Positions 30,292-39,721 are shown, counted from the first letter of the stretch. The stretch is 64,000 nt of DNA from Acinetobacter sp. C26M (GCF_023702675.1 NZ_CP098478.1:2480001-2544000); one strand, 5' to 3'. Program-made: numbers and translations. The notes: a model not told the origin generated them from the sequence alone.

Positions 30292-30320
30292 AAATTGCCA
30301 ACATAATCCGTTGGCAATTT
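30292..30320 (+). terminator. Hairpin between copC and copD
   Basis: A perfect 11-base stem AAATTGCCAAC/GTTGGCAATTT with a seven-base loop. The T-rich end is part of the stem, so it may be a partial terminator or an mRNA-stabilising stem that leaves more copC than copD message. Confidence 0.5.
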
Positions 30321-30342
30321 ATTTAGATAAGGAATAAAAATA

Positions 30343-31221
30343 ATGTCTGAATATTGGATGTTTGCCGCTTGGTTCAACAAAATCAGTCTCTATCTAGGTA
30401 CTGCCATGGTCATTGGCGGAGCCTTCTGTCACTTCCTATTAGCCCGTTATAACGCACTCAAAAGCAGCTTAATCCAATATATGACATTGGGTGCAGTTTT
30501 AGGATTGCTTTCAAGCGTATTGGCCTTTTTACTTTTAATTGGTAGCTTTTCTAATACAGGTCTACTGGGCATGTTTAATTGGACCTATATCAATATTATA
30601 ATTAATACTGCTACAGGGCATACTCACTTCATTCGAATCTTCAGCTTTGCACTGATTCTGTTATTACTCATTTTTAAGCTCAATCAAAAAAACATTCGAG
30701 TTAATATCTTTGAAAAGATCTTTTGGGTGATTTCTATATTCCTAATCACTTATAGTTTTTCTCAATTGGGTCATGTCACGAACCTGACCTTTTTTGCTCA
30801 GATTTTATTGACAGTGCATGTCCTGTTAATGTCTGTTTGGATGGGATCTTTGTACCCATTATGGAGAACTAGCCACAGCATAAGTGGACTACCGTTAAAA
30901 GAGTCTATGCATTTATTTGGACGCATTGCGGCCTTTGTTGTGGCGATTTTAATTGCATGTGGTGTAAGCATTGCCTTACTCCTGTTTAAGGATATCAATG
31001 TTTTAATCGCTACACCCTACGGACAAGGTTTTATCATTAAACTTTTATTCGTTGTCAGTATTTTACTACTGGCTGCATTCAATAAATGGTACTTTACCCC
31101 TCGCTTGCAACAACCTAAATTTTCGAAACAGTTAGGTTATGCCATCCTGTTTGAAATGACACTCGGCTTGATGATTTTAATAACAACTGCCTACATTACG
31201 ACAGTCGTTGGAATCGAGTAA
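30343..31221 (+). CDS. copD: CopD-type copper-transport membrane protein
   Basis: A 292-residue inner-membrane protein with about eight hydrophobic segments. TGHTHFIRIFSFA, HVLLMSVWMGSLYP and TPYGQGFIIKLLFV are typical of the CopD domain, with conserved histidines in membrane segments. Encoded after copC in the same direction; together they are thought to move copper across the inner membrane. An AAGGAAT site precedes the ATG. Confidence 0.85.
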   Translation: MSEYWMFAAWFNKISLYLGTAMVIGGAFCHFLLARYNALKSSLIQYMTLGAVLGLLSSVLAFLLLIGSFSNTGLLGMFNWTYINIIINTATGHTHFIRIFSFALILLLLIFKLNQKNIRVNIFEKIFWVISIFLITYSFSQLGHVTNLTFFAQILLTVHVLLMSVWMGSLYPLWRTSHSISGLPLKESMHLFGRIAAFVVAILIACGVSIALLLFKDINVLIATPYGQGFIIKLLFVVSILLLAAFNKWYFTPRLQQPKFSKQLGYAILFEMTLGLMILITTAYITTVVGIE

Positions 31222-31233
31222 GGGACAAAATAT

Positions 31234-31515
31234 ATGAAATATCATTTAGTATTTTGGTTCTTTGCTAGTCCACTACTTTGGGCCGTTGAACCCAATAATT
31301 ACCAAAAAATGCATCGTTTAAATGAGCTAGAACTACGTAACATCACAGACCATCAACACGATCAAAAAGGGACTGCTAACCTTGCAAATCATCATGCCAA
31401 AACCAAACAACAGACCAAAGCGGACAGCACACAAAATAAAGCTTTAGCTCAACTGATCTTGCCCAGTCATCCACAATACAAATCTTCATTGATCCAACAA
31501 AATCGTTTTAAATAA
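31234..31515 (+). CDS. Small exported His-containing protein of the copCD operon
   Basis: A 93-residue protein of no recognised family. A signal peptide (about residues 1-17, ending LLWA) leads to a short, charged and probably disordered mature chain with the histidine clusters HQHD and NHHAK. It starts 12 bases after copD, so it is probably co-transcribed. The histidines suggest periplasmic copper binding, but this is inference from composition and context. Confidence 0.6.
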   Translation: MKYHLVFWFFASPLLWAVEPNNYQKMHRLNELELRNITDHQHDQKGTANLANHHAKTKQQTKADSTQNKALAQLILPSHPQYKSSLIQQNRFK

Positions 31516-31564
31516 TCACCAAACACCATCAGTAAGAATAGATTGTGCCGAGTCACACTCTATT

Positions 31565-32788
31565 CTATTTAAGATTTCTCGTTCGCCACCAAAACAAGAA
31601 TGCGATGAGACTTCCACAGGCACCCAGCAGGCAAACGCCATACCATCCTGCTTTGGCATAAACCATAGTGGTACTGATCGCCCCCAATCCACTGCCTGCG
31701 GCATAGAACAACATATACAGTCCAATTAAGCGGCTTTGATTGTCATGTCCAGTTTGTAAGATCATACTTTGATTGGTGACGTGTAATGCTTGTCCACCTA
31801 GATCAAGTAATAAAATACCGATGATTAATGCCACAATTGAATATTCAATTTGAGTGAATGCCAACCAAGATAACAAGATGACAACCAGCGCAAAAGCACT
31901 GGTTCTTTGCGCAAAGCCTTGATCTGCCCATTGACCAGCTTTTGTAGCCATTAATGCACCCAGTACACCAACCAAACCAAATGCACCAATCGCTGTATGG
32001 GAATATTGATAAGGAGGTGAACTCAACAATAATGCCAATGCACTCCAAAAAATATTAAATACTGCAAACATTAGCAATGCCAATATTCCGCGTATTTGTA
32101 ATAGCTTATTTTGATAAAGCAAAGTCAACATCGACAAAATTAAGTGAGGATAACCCAGCGTATTTAGTGTATTGGATCGTACTGGTAGGGATTTCCAAAG
32201 TGGTAATGCAATCATTAACATCAGTGCTGCAGCACAAAAATATACACTCCTCCATCCCGCTAAATCGCTTATGCCCCCCGCAAAAACACGTGCTAACAGC
32301 AATCCAATAAACACGCCGCTTTGTGCAGTACCTACCACATAACCTCGTTCATGGGATTCAGCAACACTTGCAGCATAAGCAATCAATCCCTGCGTCATGG
32401 CAGTCCCTAACATACCAACAGCAAACATACTTGCAAATAATCCCAGAGTAGTTTGAGTGATACTCACAGCAGTTAATGCAAGCGCCAGTCCAAATAGCTG
32501 TAATAGCATTAAACCTCTGCGATCGACTCGATCCCCCAATGGAACTAACAACAATAAAGCGATCGCACAGCCAATTTGAGTTATGAGAATGACACTGCCA
32601 ACAGCGGCATAACTGATTGCCAAATCCGTTGCAATAGCATCAAGCAATGGTTGTGCATAATAAACATTGGCGACACTAAGCCCACTCGCAATTGCAAACA
32701 ACCACACCAAACTGATCGGTAATTTTTTTGACTGCATTAAAAGATGCTTTTCATTTTTGGATAAAGAGGACGCACAGGGAATATTCAT
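31565..32788 (-). CDS. MFS transporter controlled by the HxlR regulator
   Basis: About 407 residues with 12 hydrophobic segments; SGLSVANVYYAQPLLDAIA in the first segment and PLGDRVDRRGLM in the first loop are typical of a group of proton-driven exporters. The ATG at 32788 is preferred to a TTG at 32800; one at 32737 (MQSKK) is also possible. It is divergent from an HxlR regulator with four matching operator-like sites between them. Substrate unknown. Confidence 0.75.
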   Translation of the reverse strand: MNIPCASSLSKNEKHLLMQSKKLPISLVWLFAIASGLSVANVYYAQPLLDAIATDLAISYAAVGSVILITQIGCAIALLLLVPLGDRVDRRGLMLLQLFGLALALTAVSITQTTLGLFASMFAVGMLGTAMTQGLIAYAASVAESHERGYVVGTAQSGVFIGLLLARVFAGGISDLAGWRSVYFCAAALMLMIALPLWKSLPVRSNTLNTLGYPHLILSMLTLLYQNKLLQIRGILALLMFAVFNIFWSALALLLSSPPYQYSHTAIGAFGLVGVLGALMATKAGQWADQGFAQRTSAFALVVILLSWLAFTQIEYSIVALIIGILLLDLGGQALHVTNQSMILQTGHDNQSRLIGLYMLFYAAGSGLGAISTTMVYAKAGWYGVCLLGACGSLIAFLFWWRTRNLK

Positions 32789-32798
32789 ATACGAATCC

Positions 32799-32860
32799 AA
32801 ACTAGTTTCAAATTAAAACTAGTTGAACCATAAGCGATCTAGTTTTAAAATGCAACTAGT
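32799..32860. promoter_or_regulatory. Cluster of four AACTAG/CTAGTT sites, candidate HxlR operators
   Basis: The spacer holds AAACTAGTTT (perfect palindrome, 32799-32808), AACTAGTT (32817-32824), CTAGTTTT (32839-32846) and AACTAGT (32854-32860). Such repeated short palindromes fit binding of HxlR dimers, covering both divergent promoters. Confidence 0.6.
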
Positions 32861-32885
32861 CTGATCTACCTGTTCCGAGAATGCG

Positions 32886-33335
32886 ATGCCACAAGATAAA
32901 ATTTCCCATTATGAGCCTTGCCCTGTTGCACGTTGTGTAGATGTAATCGGAGATCGTTGGTCACTACTGATTGTGAGAGATATTATGGATGGGAAACATC
33001 GCTTTGGTGATCTGCAACGTAGCCTAAACGTTGCGCGTAATATTTTGTCCAACAGACTACATAAATTAATTGATGCTGAAATTCTGGAATTGCAAGGTGC
33101 TTCAGATGGCACGGCCTATCAAGAATATATTTTGACAGATCAAGGTAAACAGTTGTTCCCTGTGATAGTTGCACTACGCCAATGGGGTGAACAACATCTA
33201 TTTGGGAAACAAGAACCGCATTCAATTCTGATTGAAAAATCTACTCAAAAACCTGTGCCATTAATGAGACTCACCTCAAGCGAAGGAGATAGCTTAGACG
33301 CTGATACAACAGAAGTATTAAAAGTGAATCTATAG
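32886..33335 (+). CDS. HxlR-family transcriptional regulator
   Basis: A 149-residue winged-helix protein with the family opening CPVARCVDVIGDRWSLLIVR and RFGDLQRSL in the next helix. Cys12 and Cys17 could sense thiol-reactive compounds as in other HxlR proteins, but only the first is commonly conserved. Divergent from the MFS exporter, whose promoter carries four operator-like sites, so it likely represses the exporter and itself. Confidence 0.85.
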   Translation: MPQDKISHYEPCPVARCVDVIGDRWSLLIVRDIMDGKHRFGDLQRSLNVARNILSNRLHKLIDAEILELQGASDGTAYQEYILTDQGKQLFPVIVALRQWGEQHLFGKQEPHSILIEKSTQKPVPLMRLTSSEGDSLDADTTEVLKVNL

Positions 33336-33461
33336 CGGCTATAAAATATGTGTTAAAAATTTATGCTTTGTTTACGCATAATTTACGATATTTTTATTAT
33401 TTATCAATAAATTAAACCTAATATACATCACATCAAATTTAACTCATATGCTGAGGATGTT

Positions 33462-34241
33462 ATGAAAGGTTTGCATCGATTATTGGTTTTGATTACAGCG
33501 TGCTCGTCAAATTATGCATTGGCATCAGATCAACCCACTACACCAAATTTCAATCTTAGTGTAAATGTCGCTTTGGCCAGTGAGTACCGCTGGCGTGGGC
33601 AAACCCAAACCAAAAACGATGCAGCGTTCCAAGGAAACTTTCTTTTAAACCATTCCTCTGGATTTTATGTCGCGGCTTTTGCATCAAATGTTGATTTTGG
33701 CGATGCAGCACACTTAGAACTCGATCCTTTTATTGGCTATACGACTCCGATTAGCTTAGGGAACTTCCGACCTACACTTGATATCGGTATGCTGCGTTAT
33801 AATTATGTCGGCAAAAGTGACCTAAATTATAACGAATACTATCTCAAAATGATCATAAACAATATTTTAAGTGATAGTGATATCTTTAGCCCAAGTATTA
33901 GCTATACCGATCAATATGGCGGAAAAGCAACACGCCAGAACATCGGTCAAGATGTCAATAATTGGTATTTTAATCTTTTATACACCACACCGATTGCTCA
34001 AACTCACTTTGGGGCAGTTGCAAGCTTAGGCTACTCAAAAGCAAGCCAAGCAATATATGGTGGAGAGGTCAAAGATCATTTTATCGACTGGAAAATCGGA
34101 GCGAATTATAATTACAAACCGATGAACTTAGTTGCTGAGTTAGCTGCAATCGGAACAGATCTTGGTACTACAGGTTATTCGGAGACAAATAAAAAAGGCG
34201 TTAAAACAGCAGCCGTATTAAGCCTGACCAAGTCTTTTTAG
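33462..34241 (+). CDS. TorF-family putative outer-membrane porin
   Basis: A 259-residue protein with signal peptide (about residues 1-21, ending ALA) and a beta-barrel that starts NLSVNVALASEYRWRGQTQT (the family's typical opening) and ends with a terminal F. These proteins are predicted outer-membrane channels of unknown substrate. A GAGGATG site precedes the ATG. Single gene followed by a terminator hairpin. Confidence 0.8.
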   Translation: MKGLHRLLVLITACSSNYALASDQPTTPNFNLSVNVALASEYRWRGQTQTKNDAAFQGNFLLNHSSGFYVAAFASNVDFGDAAHLELDPFIGYTTPISLGNFRPTLDIGMLRYNYVGKSDLNYNEYYLKMIINNILSDSDIFSPSISYTDQYGGKATRQNIGQDVNNWYFNLLYTTPIAQTHFGAVASLGYSKASQAIYGGEVKDHFIDWKIGANYNYKPMNLVAELAAIGTDLGTTGYSETNKKGVKTAAVLSLTKSF

Positions 34242-34267
34242 AGTGAAAAATTTTTAGATGAAAAAAT

Positions 34268-34305
34268 AGACAGTAAGCATCAATAAATATTGCGGCTTGC
34301 TGTCT
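34268..34305 (+). terminator. Terminator-like hairpin after the TorF porin gene
   Basis: AGACAG(T)AAGC pairs with GCTT(G)CTGTCT across an 18-base loop, followed by AAGATTTT. The weak T run makes it a likely but not strong terminator. Confidence 0.5.
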
Positions 34306-34337
34306 AAGATTTTGGTTCTATTTTTGGCTCATTTATT

Positions 34338-34784
34338 CTAATTAGATTTACGCTGAAAGCCTTGTTGCTCCAATAATTGAGCCCGTGTTTCATAATCTAC
34401 GACTTCAACGACTTGATGCAATAACCACATGTATCCAAACGGATCTTTAAACATGGCATTTTTAATGCCCATTTTAGGCATATCTTGCACCGCTTGAATC
34501 ACCGCAGCACCTGCATCAACTGCTTGCGCTAAGGTTTGCTCGATATCAGTGACCGTAATATTAAACCAAATCGGAATATAGCTTTCTTGGGTAGGTGCAA
34601 GTAATTGGAAATCTGGGTTTTCATCCAGCATATGAAAATGAACGCCATGAATACTCATAATCACACTATTTTGTCCAAGCACAAAATCACCGACTTCAAT
34701 TCTTTCGACCTCAAAAACCCGCTCATAAAACGCCAATGCAGTCATGGTGTCTTTCACAATAAAATCTATTTCTGTACTTTGCAT
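34338..34784 (-). CDS. VOC-family (glyoxalase-like) protein
   Basis: A 148-residue protein with the paired beta-alpha-beta-beta-beta fold of glyoxalase/PhnB-like proteins: TEIDFIVKDTMTALAFYERVFE in the first half and KNAMFKDPFGYMWLLHQ in the second. PhnB-like members have varied or unknown functions; metal ligands cannot be placed with certainty. A GAGAAAAAGC site precedes the start. Single gene. Confidence 0.75.
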   Translation of the reverse strand: MQSTEIDFIVKDTMTALAFYERVFEVERIEVGDFVLGQNSVIMSIHGVHFHMLDENPDFQLLAPTQESYIPIWFNITVTDIEQTLAQAVDAGAAVIQAVQDMPKMGIKNAMFKDPFGYMWLLHQVVEVVDYETRAQLLEQQGFQRKSN

Positions 34785-34871
34785 CTGCTTTTTCTCTGTG
34801 TTTTTTTCATTCTAATCGGCAGTTTTTTTGACCACTGTCTATACTTTGTAATACACATCGGTTTATAGCTA

Positions 34872-34906
34872 TAAAAAAGCCAAGCAAGATTCAACCTCGC
34901 TTGGCT
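34872..34906 (-). terminator. Terminator of the amino-acid ABC operon
   Basis: On the minus strand AGCCAAGC/GCTTGGCT forms a stem with a 13-base loop followed by six T, 20 bases after the last gene of the ABC operon. Confidence 0.85.
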
Positions 34907-34925
34907 CTTAGATCATAGAAAATGA

Positions 34926-35792
34926 TTATTCAATAATTAAATCTTTAGCAGGAATACCATCACCATAAACAGGTTTTAAAGTCTTTTCATAAGCCTGATG
35001 GATCACGCCTTGTTTGGCTAATTTCTCTAGATCTTGATTTAACCAATCCAATAATTCTTTATTGCCCTTCTGTACCGCTGGTGCAATTAAATCCTGCTCG
35101 CCAAGATTGGTAATGCCAACGGTATAGTTTGGATTCTCTTTTGCCCAAGCTAAGACTAGAAGATTATCATGTGCCAACGCTACACCACGACCATCTTTTA
35201 AGGCATCAAACGTTTCAGTATTTTGCTCATACTTTTGCAGTTTAATTTCTGGATGTTGCTTACTAAAGAATGAGTCGGCTGTCGTACCCTTATTCACCAA
35301 TAGAATTTGATCCTTTAATTGGGCAATATCAGTAATCGGCTTGTCTTTAGGAGACACCACACCCAACGCGACTTTTAAATACGGTTTAGCAAAATCCACC
35401 ACTTGTTCACGTTCAGGTGTCACCGTGAAATTGGCAAAAATAATATCGACTTTATTGGCTTTGAGATATTCAACTCGATTGGCAGCTTCAGTCAGTACGA
35501 ACTGAACTTTGTTTTCATCGCCCAATAAATCTTTGGCCACATGTTTGGCAATCTCAACATCAAAGCCCTGATTTTTACCTTGTGCATCCAGATAACCAAA
35601 CGGTGGCTTGTCACTAAATACACCAATACGTACCACACCGTTTTTCTTGATCTGCTCAATACTGGAAACTTGCGTTGAGGGCTCAGCCGATTTCTCTGCT
35701 GACTGTGGATTTTTATTACACGCTGTCAGCCCTAAACTGATTATAGAAGCCAGCAGTAATTTTTGAATATTTGACAATGTTATTGTTTGCAT
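34926..35792 (-). CDS. Amino-acid ABC transporter substrate-binding lipoprotein 1
   Basis: A 288-residue solute-binding protein (family 3). The lipobox LTAC at residues 22-25 marks a lipoprotein held on the outer face of the inner membrane. GVFSDKPPFGYLDAQGKNQG is the family motif for polar amino acids. It is a paralogue of the next gene upstream in the operon (34 bases away), with near-identical motifs. Glutamate, aspartate or glutamine are likely ligands. Last gene of the operon. Confidence 0.85.
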   Translation of the reverse strand: MQTITLSNIQKLLLASIISLGLTACNKNPQSAEKSAEPSTQVSSIEQIKKNGVVRIGVFSDKPPFGYLDAQGKNQGFDVEIAKHVAKDLLGDENKVQFVLTEAANRVEYLKANKVDIIFANFTVTPEREQVVDFAKPYLKVALGVVSPKDKPITDIAQLKDQILLVNKGTTADSFFSKQHPEIKLQKYEQNTETFDALKDGRGVALAHDNLLVLAWAKENPNYTVGITNLGEQDLIAPAVQKGNKELLDWLNQDLEKLAKQGVIHQAYEKTLKPVYGDGIPAKDLIIE

Positions 35793-35824
35793 ACGTTCAC
35801 CTTTTTTAGTGTTTTAAAAATCTG

Positions 35825-36727
35825 TTATTGCTTGGTGCTATCAACATCCAAAAAGATATTGGGATTCACTTTTTCACCATAAATCGGCTTCAAAGTTTGG
35901 TCATAAATATTCTGAACTTCACCTGTCGCCCTAAGCTGTTTGATTTCATCATTGAGCCAGTGCAGTAATTGGGTATTGCCCTTCTTCACGCCCGCTGCAA
36001 TAAAATCTTGATTACCAATTTGTGGAATCCCCGCCACATAATTCGGATTCTTGGCTGCCCATGCCAGTGCGTAAGTGCTGTCTTGCGAAATGGCATCACC
36101 CCGACCATCGATCAATGCATTGAAAGCATCGGTATTTTGTCCAAATTTCAATAAATTAATTTTCGGATAGTTTTTACTGAAATAGATCTCCGAGCTTGAG
36201 CCCTTATTCACAATTAAAGTTTTGCCTTCGAGACTTTTAACATCGGTAATGGCTTTGGCTTTCGGTGAGACAATCCCTAAGGAGGCTTTTAAATAAGGCT
36301 CTGAAAAATCGACCACCTGTTGCCGTTCTGGCGTCACCGAAAAGCTGGCAAAAACCACATCAACTTTATCTGACTTTAAAAACTCAACCCGATTGGCAGC
36401 TTCTGCCACCACAAACTGAATTTTATTTTCATCACCCAGTAAATCTTGAGTGACACGCTTTGCCAAGGCCACATCAAAGCCCTGATTTTTGCCTGCGCTA
36501 TCGACATAACCAAATGGTGGATTGTCTGCAAATACGCCAACCCGCAATACACCATTTTTCCGAATTTGTTCCAATGAAGTATCTTGTGCCGTAGCTTTGG
36601 CTTCAGTGGAAGCTGGTTGATTACAGCCCGTCAACACGCCTGCCATCAGTACACAGGTGATGCCCAGACCAAACATTTTTGTTTTTGAAGAATCGTGATG
36701 TTGCCTAATTGCTAAATTCAATTTCAT
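35825..36727 (-). CDS. Amino-acid ABC transporter substrate-binding lipoprotein 2
   Basis: A 300-residue paralogue of the following gene, with lipobox LTGC and the motif GVFADNPPFGYVDSAGKNQG. It lies 18 bases after the ATPase gene, with a clear AGGAG site. Having two binding proteins for one set of permeases usually widens the range of amino acids imported. Confidence 0.85.
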   Translation of the reverse strand: MKLNLAIRQHHDSSKTKMFGLGITCVLMAGVLTGCNQPASTEAKATAQDTSLEQIRKNGVLRVGVFADNPPFGYVDSAGKNQGFDVALAKRVTQDLLGDENKIQFVVAEAANRVEFLKSDKVDVVFASFSVTPERQQVVDFSEPYLKASLGIVSPKAKAITDVKSLEGKTLIVNKGSSSEIYFSKNYPKINLLKFGQNTDAFNALIDGRGDAISQDSTYALAWAAKNPNYVAGIPQIGNQDFIAAGVKKGNTQLLHWLNDEIKQLRATGEVQNIYDQTLKPIYGEKVNPNIFLDVDSTKQ

Positions 36728-36745
36728 AAACTCCTCATTTTCATT

Positions 36746-37477
36746 TTAATAATTCAAAATATTTAAAAAAGTTCTCGCACGTTCAGTCTGTGGATGCTGA
36801 AAAAATGCTTCAGGTGAGCTTTGTTCAATGATCTTGCCTTTATCCATAAAGATAATGCGATCCGCCACTTTGCGCGCGAAGCCCATTTCATGGGTCACAA
36901 TCAGCATGGTCATGCCTTCCTGCGCCAGTTTCAGCACCACATCTAGGACTTCTCTTACCATTTCAGGGTCAAGGGCCGCAGTAATTTCATCCAGTAAAAT
37001 CACTTTTGGTTGCATCACCAAAGCACGGACGATGGCAATCCGCTGCTTCTGACCGCCTGATAAATTGGAGGGATAGTCATATTTACGATCAAGTAAACCC
37101 ACGCGCTGCAACAACTGATCTGCCAGTTGTTCCACTTCTGTGCGTTGGCGTTTTTGTGCTTTTAGAGGACCTAGCAAGATGTTATCAATCACATTCATAT
37201 GCTTGAATAACTCATAGTTCTGGAACACCATCCCGATCTGTTGACGTACGCTATCCCATGACAAATCCTGCCCCAATACACCAACATCTTTCAGGTGAAT
37301 CTCCCCCTCTTGGATGGGTTCTAACCCATTAATACAGCGCAACAAGGTACTTTTCCCACAACCTGATGGCCCTAAAATCACCACAACTTCGCCTTGTTGT
37401 ACGTCCAAATCAATGCCATGCAAAATATGACTTTGTTTATAAAACTTATGTAAATGCTGTATCGATAACAAAGTCAT
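36746..37477 (-). CDS. Amino-acid ABC transporter ATPase
   Basis: A 243-residue ATPase with Walker A GPSGCGKST, signature LSGGQKQR, Walker B VILLDE and the switch histidine in IVTHE, all typical of polar amino-acid importers (GltL/GlnQ type). The frame is open further upstream inside the permease gene, but the ATG at 37477 overlaps the permease stop (ATGA) and follows GGGAGA, so it is chosen. Confidence 0.92.
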   Translation of the reverse strand: MTLLSIQHLHKFYKQSHILHGIDLDVQQGEVVVILGPSGCGKSTLLRCINGLEPIQEGEIHLKDVGVLGQDLSWDSVRQQIGMVFQNYELFKHMNVIDNILLGPLKAQKRQRTEVEQLADQLLQRVGLLDRKYDYPSNLSGGQKQRIAIVRALVMQPKVILLDEITAALDPEMVREVLDVVLKLAQEGMTMLIVTHEMGFARKVADRIIFMDKGKIIEQSSPEAFFQHPQTERARTFLNILNY

Positions 37478-38145
37478 GCGTTCTCCCACACTTTTTCTAA
37501 ATGCGCTGCTAAAAGCGATAATGGATAACAAATCAGGAAATAAAGAATAAAGATGAAACCGTAAATCCACAGCGATGCGCTGGGTACAGTCAATAATGAG
37601 TTTTCAATAATCTGCTGCCCCACTTTCAGAACTTCTACCATCCCGATCAGTACGGCTAATGAACTGGTTTTAATCATGCGGGTAAACAGATTCAATGCAC
37701 CGGGGGTCACTCGTTTTAAGCTTTGTGGGAAAATCACATAAGTTAAAGCTTGTAGATGATTCAAGCCCACTGCATAAGCTGAATCTCGTTGGTGCTGATC
37801 AATTGAGGTGATCGAAGCACGTACCAGATCACCCATTTCCGCAGTTCCCCATAAGGTAAATACAAAAATACAGACCCAAAATGATGACAACTGCCAGTTA
37901 AACCACGTTGCGAAACCAAAATAGAAAACAAACAATAAGACGAGGATTGGCACAATGCGTATAGTTTCCAAATAGAAACGGCACAGGATTTTAATCAGCA
38001 TATTTTTTGAGGTCATGATCACCCCAAAAATTGTCCCCAAAATGGCGGATAAAAATACGGACAAAAATGCAATTTCGATGGTTTGCAACAAGCCATACAG
38101 TAAACGTTCGATATGGCTCGGTTGAAATAAATATTCAAGTCCCAT
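37474..38145 (-). CDS. Amino-acid ABC transporter permease (second)
   Basis: A 223-residue inner-membrane permease of the HisM/GltJK type with about five segments and the cytoplasmic EAA-like loop around YAVGLNHLQALTYVIFPQSLKRV that contacts the ATPase. Overlaps the preceding permease gene by 11 bases and the ATPase start by four. Confidence 0.88.
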   Translation of the reverse strand: MGLEYLFQPSHIERLLYGLLQTIEIAFLSVFLSAILGTIFGVIMTSKNMLIKILCRFYLETIRIVPILVLLFVFYFGFATWFNWQLSSFWVCIFVFTLWGTAEMGDLVRASITSIDQHQRDSAYAVGLNHLQALTYVIFPQSLKRVTPGALNLFTRMIKTSSLAVLIGMVEVLKVGQQIIENSLLTVPSASLWIYGFIFILYFLICYPLSLLAAHLEKVWENA

Positions 38146-38803
38146 GGCTCACCTTCCGACTGCGGTATTCCAAATAACTCGTTAAAGCTGATACAGGTAA
38201 CAAGATAATCAGATAGGCCATGATTAATAGAAATAAAGCCTCTGTGGTTTTGTAATCCATCCCAATCAGGTCTTTGGTCACAAACAGGAGTTCCACCACT
38301 GCAATAGCACTCAAGATGGAGCTTTCTTTAATCAGAAATAAGCAGTTCGCACCAATGGCTGGGATAGACAGCGACAATGCCTGTGGAAATACCACATATT
38401 GAAAGACTTGCACGGCGTTTAAACCCACACTTCGAGCGGAATCAATCTGCCCTTGAGCAACTGACTGCAAGCCTGCACGAAAGGCTTCTGCCATATAGCT
38501 GCCACCTAAAAAAGTCAGACCAATCACGCCACAAGTAAATCCATCGAGTTTGATCCCGATCTTGGGCAAGCCGTAGTAGAGAAAGAATAGCTGAATGAGC
38601 AAGGGTGTATTGCGTGAAACCTCGATATAGACTTTGACAATTTTATTGAGTACTCGAACCTGATAAGTGCTAATCACACTACAGAGCAACCCTAATAAAA
38701 TAGATAACACGATACCGATAGAGGAGATTTTTAAGGTCATGAGGGTTGCCGCATAGAACTGCGGCAGCACACTCTGTATATACTGCCAATCCAAAGAAAA
38801 CAT
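38135..38803 (-). CDS. Amino-acid ABC transporter permease (first)
   Basis: A 222-residue permease, partner of the next gene. The EAA-type loop is seen in EAFRAGLQSVAQGQIDSARS and the following VVFPQALS. First gene of the operon permease-permease-ATPase-binding protein-binding protein. The 195-base spacer upstream holds its promoter region; no specific operator was recognised. Confidence 0.88.
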   Translation of the reverse strand: MFSLDWQYIQSVLPQFYAATLMTLKISSIGIVLSILLGLLCSVISTYQVRVLNKIVKVYIEVSRNTPLLIQLFFLYYGLPKIGIKLDGFTCGVIGLTFLGGSYMAEAFRAGLQSVAQGQIDSARSVGLNAVQVFQYVVFPQALSLSIPAIGANCLFLIKESSILSAIAVVELLFVTKDLIGMDYKTTEALFLLIMAYLIILLPVSALTSYLEYRSRKVSHGT

Positions 38804-38950
38804 CCAAATGTAAAATTGATTCTTTTGATAAATACGTTGTTGTTATTTATCTTTGGATGAGTCTATGCTGATTGAAATTTCACATGAAATATTATTATTT
38901 GCTAAGCTTTGCTGAAATTTGGATGACGGGTTTTATCGCAACTCAGTTTA

Positions 38951-38979
38951 TAAAAAATTCTGGGAATTTTCCCAGAATT
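38951..38979 (-). terminator. Terminator of the unknown membrane-protein gene
   Basis: A perfect 11-base stem AATTCTGGGAA/TTCCCAGAATT with a two-base centre; on the minus strand it is followed by six T, 20 bases after the gene end. Confidence 0.85.
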
Positions 38980-38998
38980 AACAGATTTAACCATTAAA

Positions 38999-39721
38999 TT
39001 AAAAACACAAATAGAACAAAAACATAAATAGACCACCTAATACCATTGCAATCCAAGATAACATCCTAGAGATAATCCTCTCTTGTTTTAAAAAAAATGG
39101 AGCCACCCATTTATCAACATCTATTTTTTGTAACCATGTGATATATCGGGGAAAAGTTAGCGTAAATATAAGTGAACTAATCACCACAATAACGAAATTT
39201 GGCCTTTTATAGAAATCAGAAATATTTACCTTAAAAAATAAAATCCAAAATATAATTTCCACTATGCAAAGCACGACACATAAATACACATTAAACTTAA
39301 CTTTTGAATTAGACAAAAATAATGGTGTTAGTATCCAAAAAGGATATATAAAGCCCAGCATAAGTCTAAAACCATATAAGCCATGCTCAATATCAAAAAA
39401 ATAATATCGAAAAAATATTAAAAAATAATAAGCAGCCAACAAAAAGTAAATTAAAACTCTAACTTTATCAAAATAAATATTATCTTTATTACGGATATAC
39501 ACTTGCTTCAATATACAAAAACCAAGTAAATATGCGATATAAAAATATGTTATATACCAAACAGCTAGAGCAACATTATCTATATTAAGCCCAGTATAGC
39601 TATATAATTCAATAGAAAGTCCTAAATAAAAACCAGAAAAAACAAAGATTAGCCCAAAAGTTGAAAAACCTTTTAAAATAATAGTGAAAGGAGAATGTTT
39701 TTCATTTAAATTCAAGTTCAC
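38999..39721 (-). CDS. Hypothetical multi-pass membrane protein
   Basis: A 240-residue protein with about seven hydrophobic segments, rich in F, Y and I; no family recognised. Codon use is strongly AT-biased compared with the ABC operon beside it, so it may be acquired. A well-formed terminator follows. The upstream spacer 39722-39894 is AT-rich without features. Confidence 0.5.
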   Translation of the reverse strand: MNLNLNEKHSPFTIILKGFSTFGLIFVFSGFYLGLSIELYSYTGLNIDNVALAVWYITYFYIAYLLGFCILKQVYIRNKDNIYFDKVRVLIYFLLAAYYFLIFFRYYFFDIEHGLYGFRLMLGFIYPFWILTPLFLSNSKVKFNVYLCVVLCIVEIIFWILFFKVNISDFYKRPNFVIVVISSLIFTLTFPRYITWLQKIDVDKWVAPFFLKQERIISRMLSWIAMVLGGLFMFLFYLCF

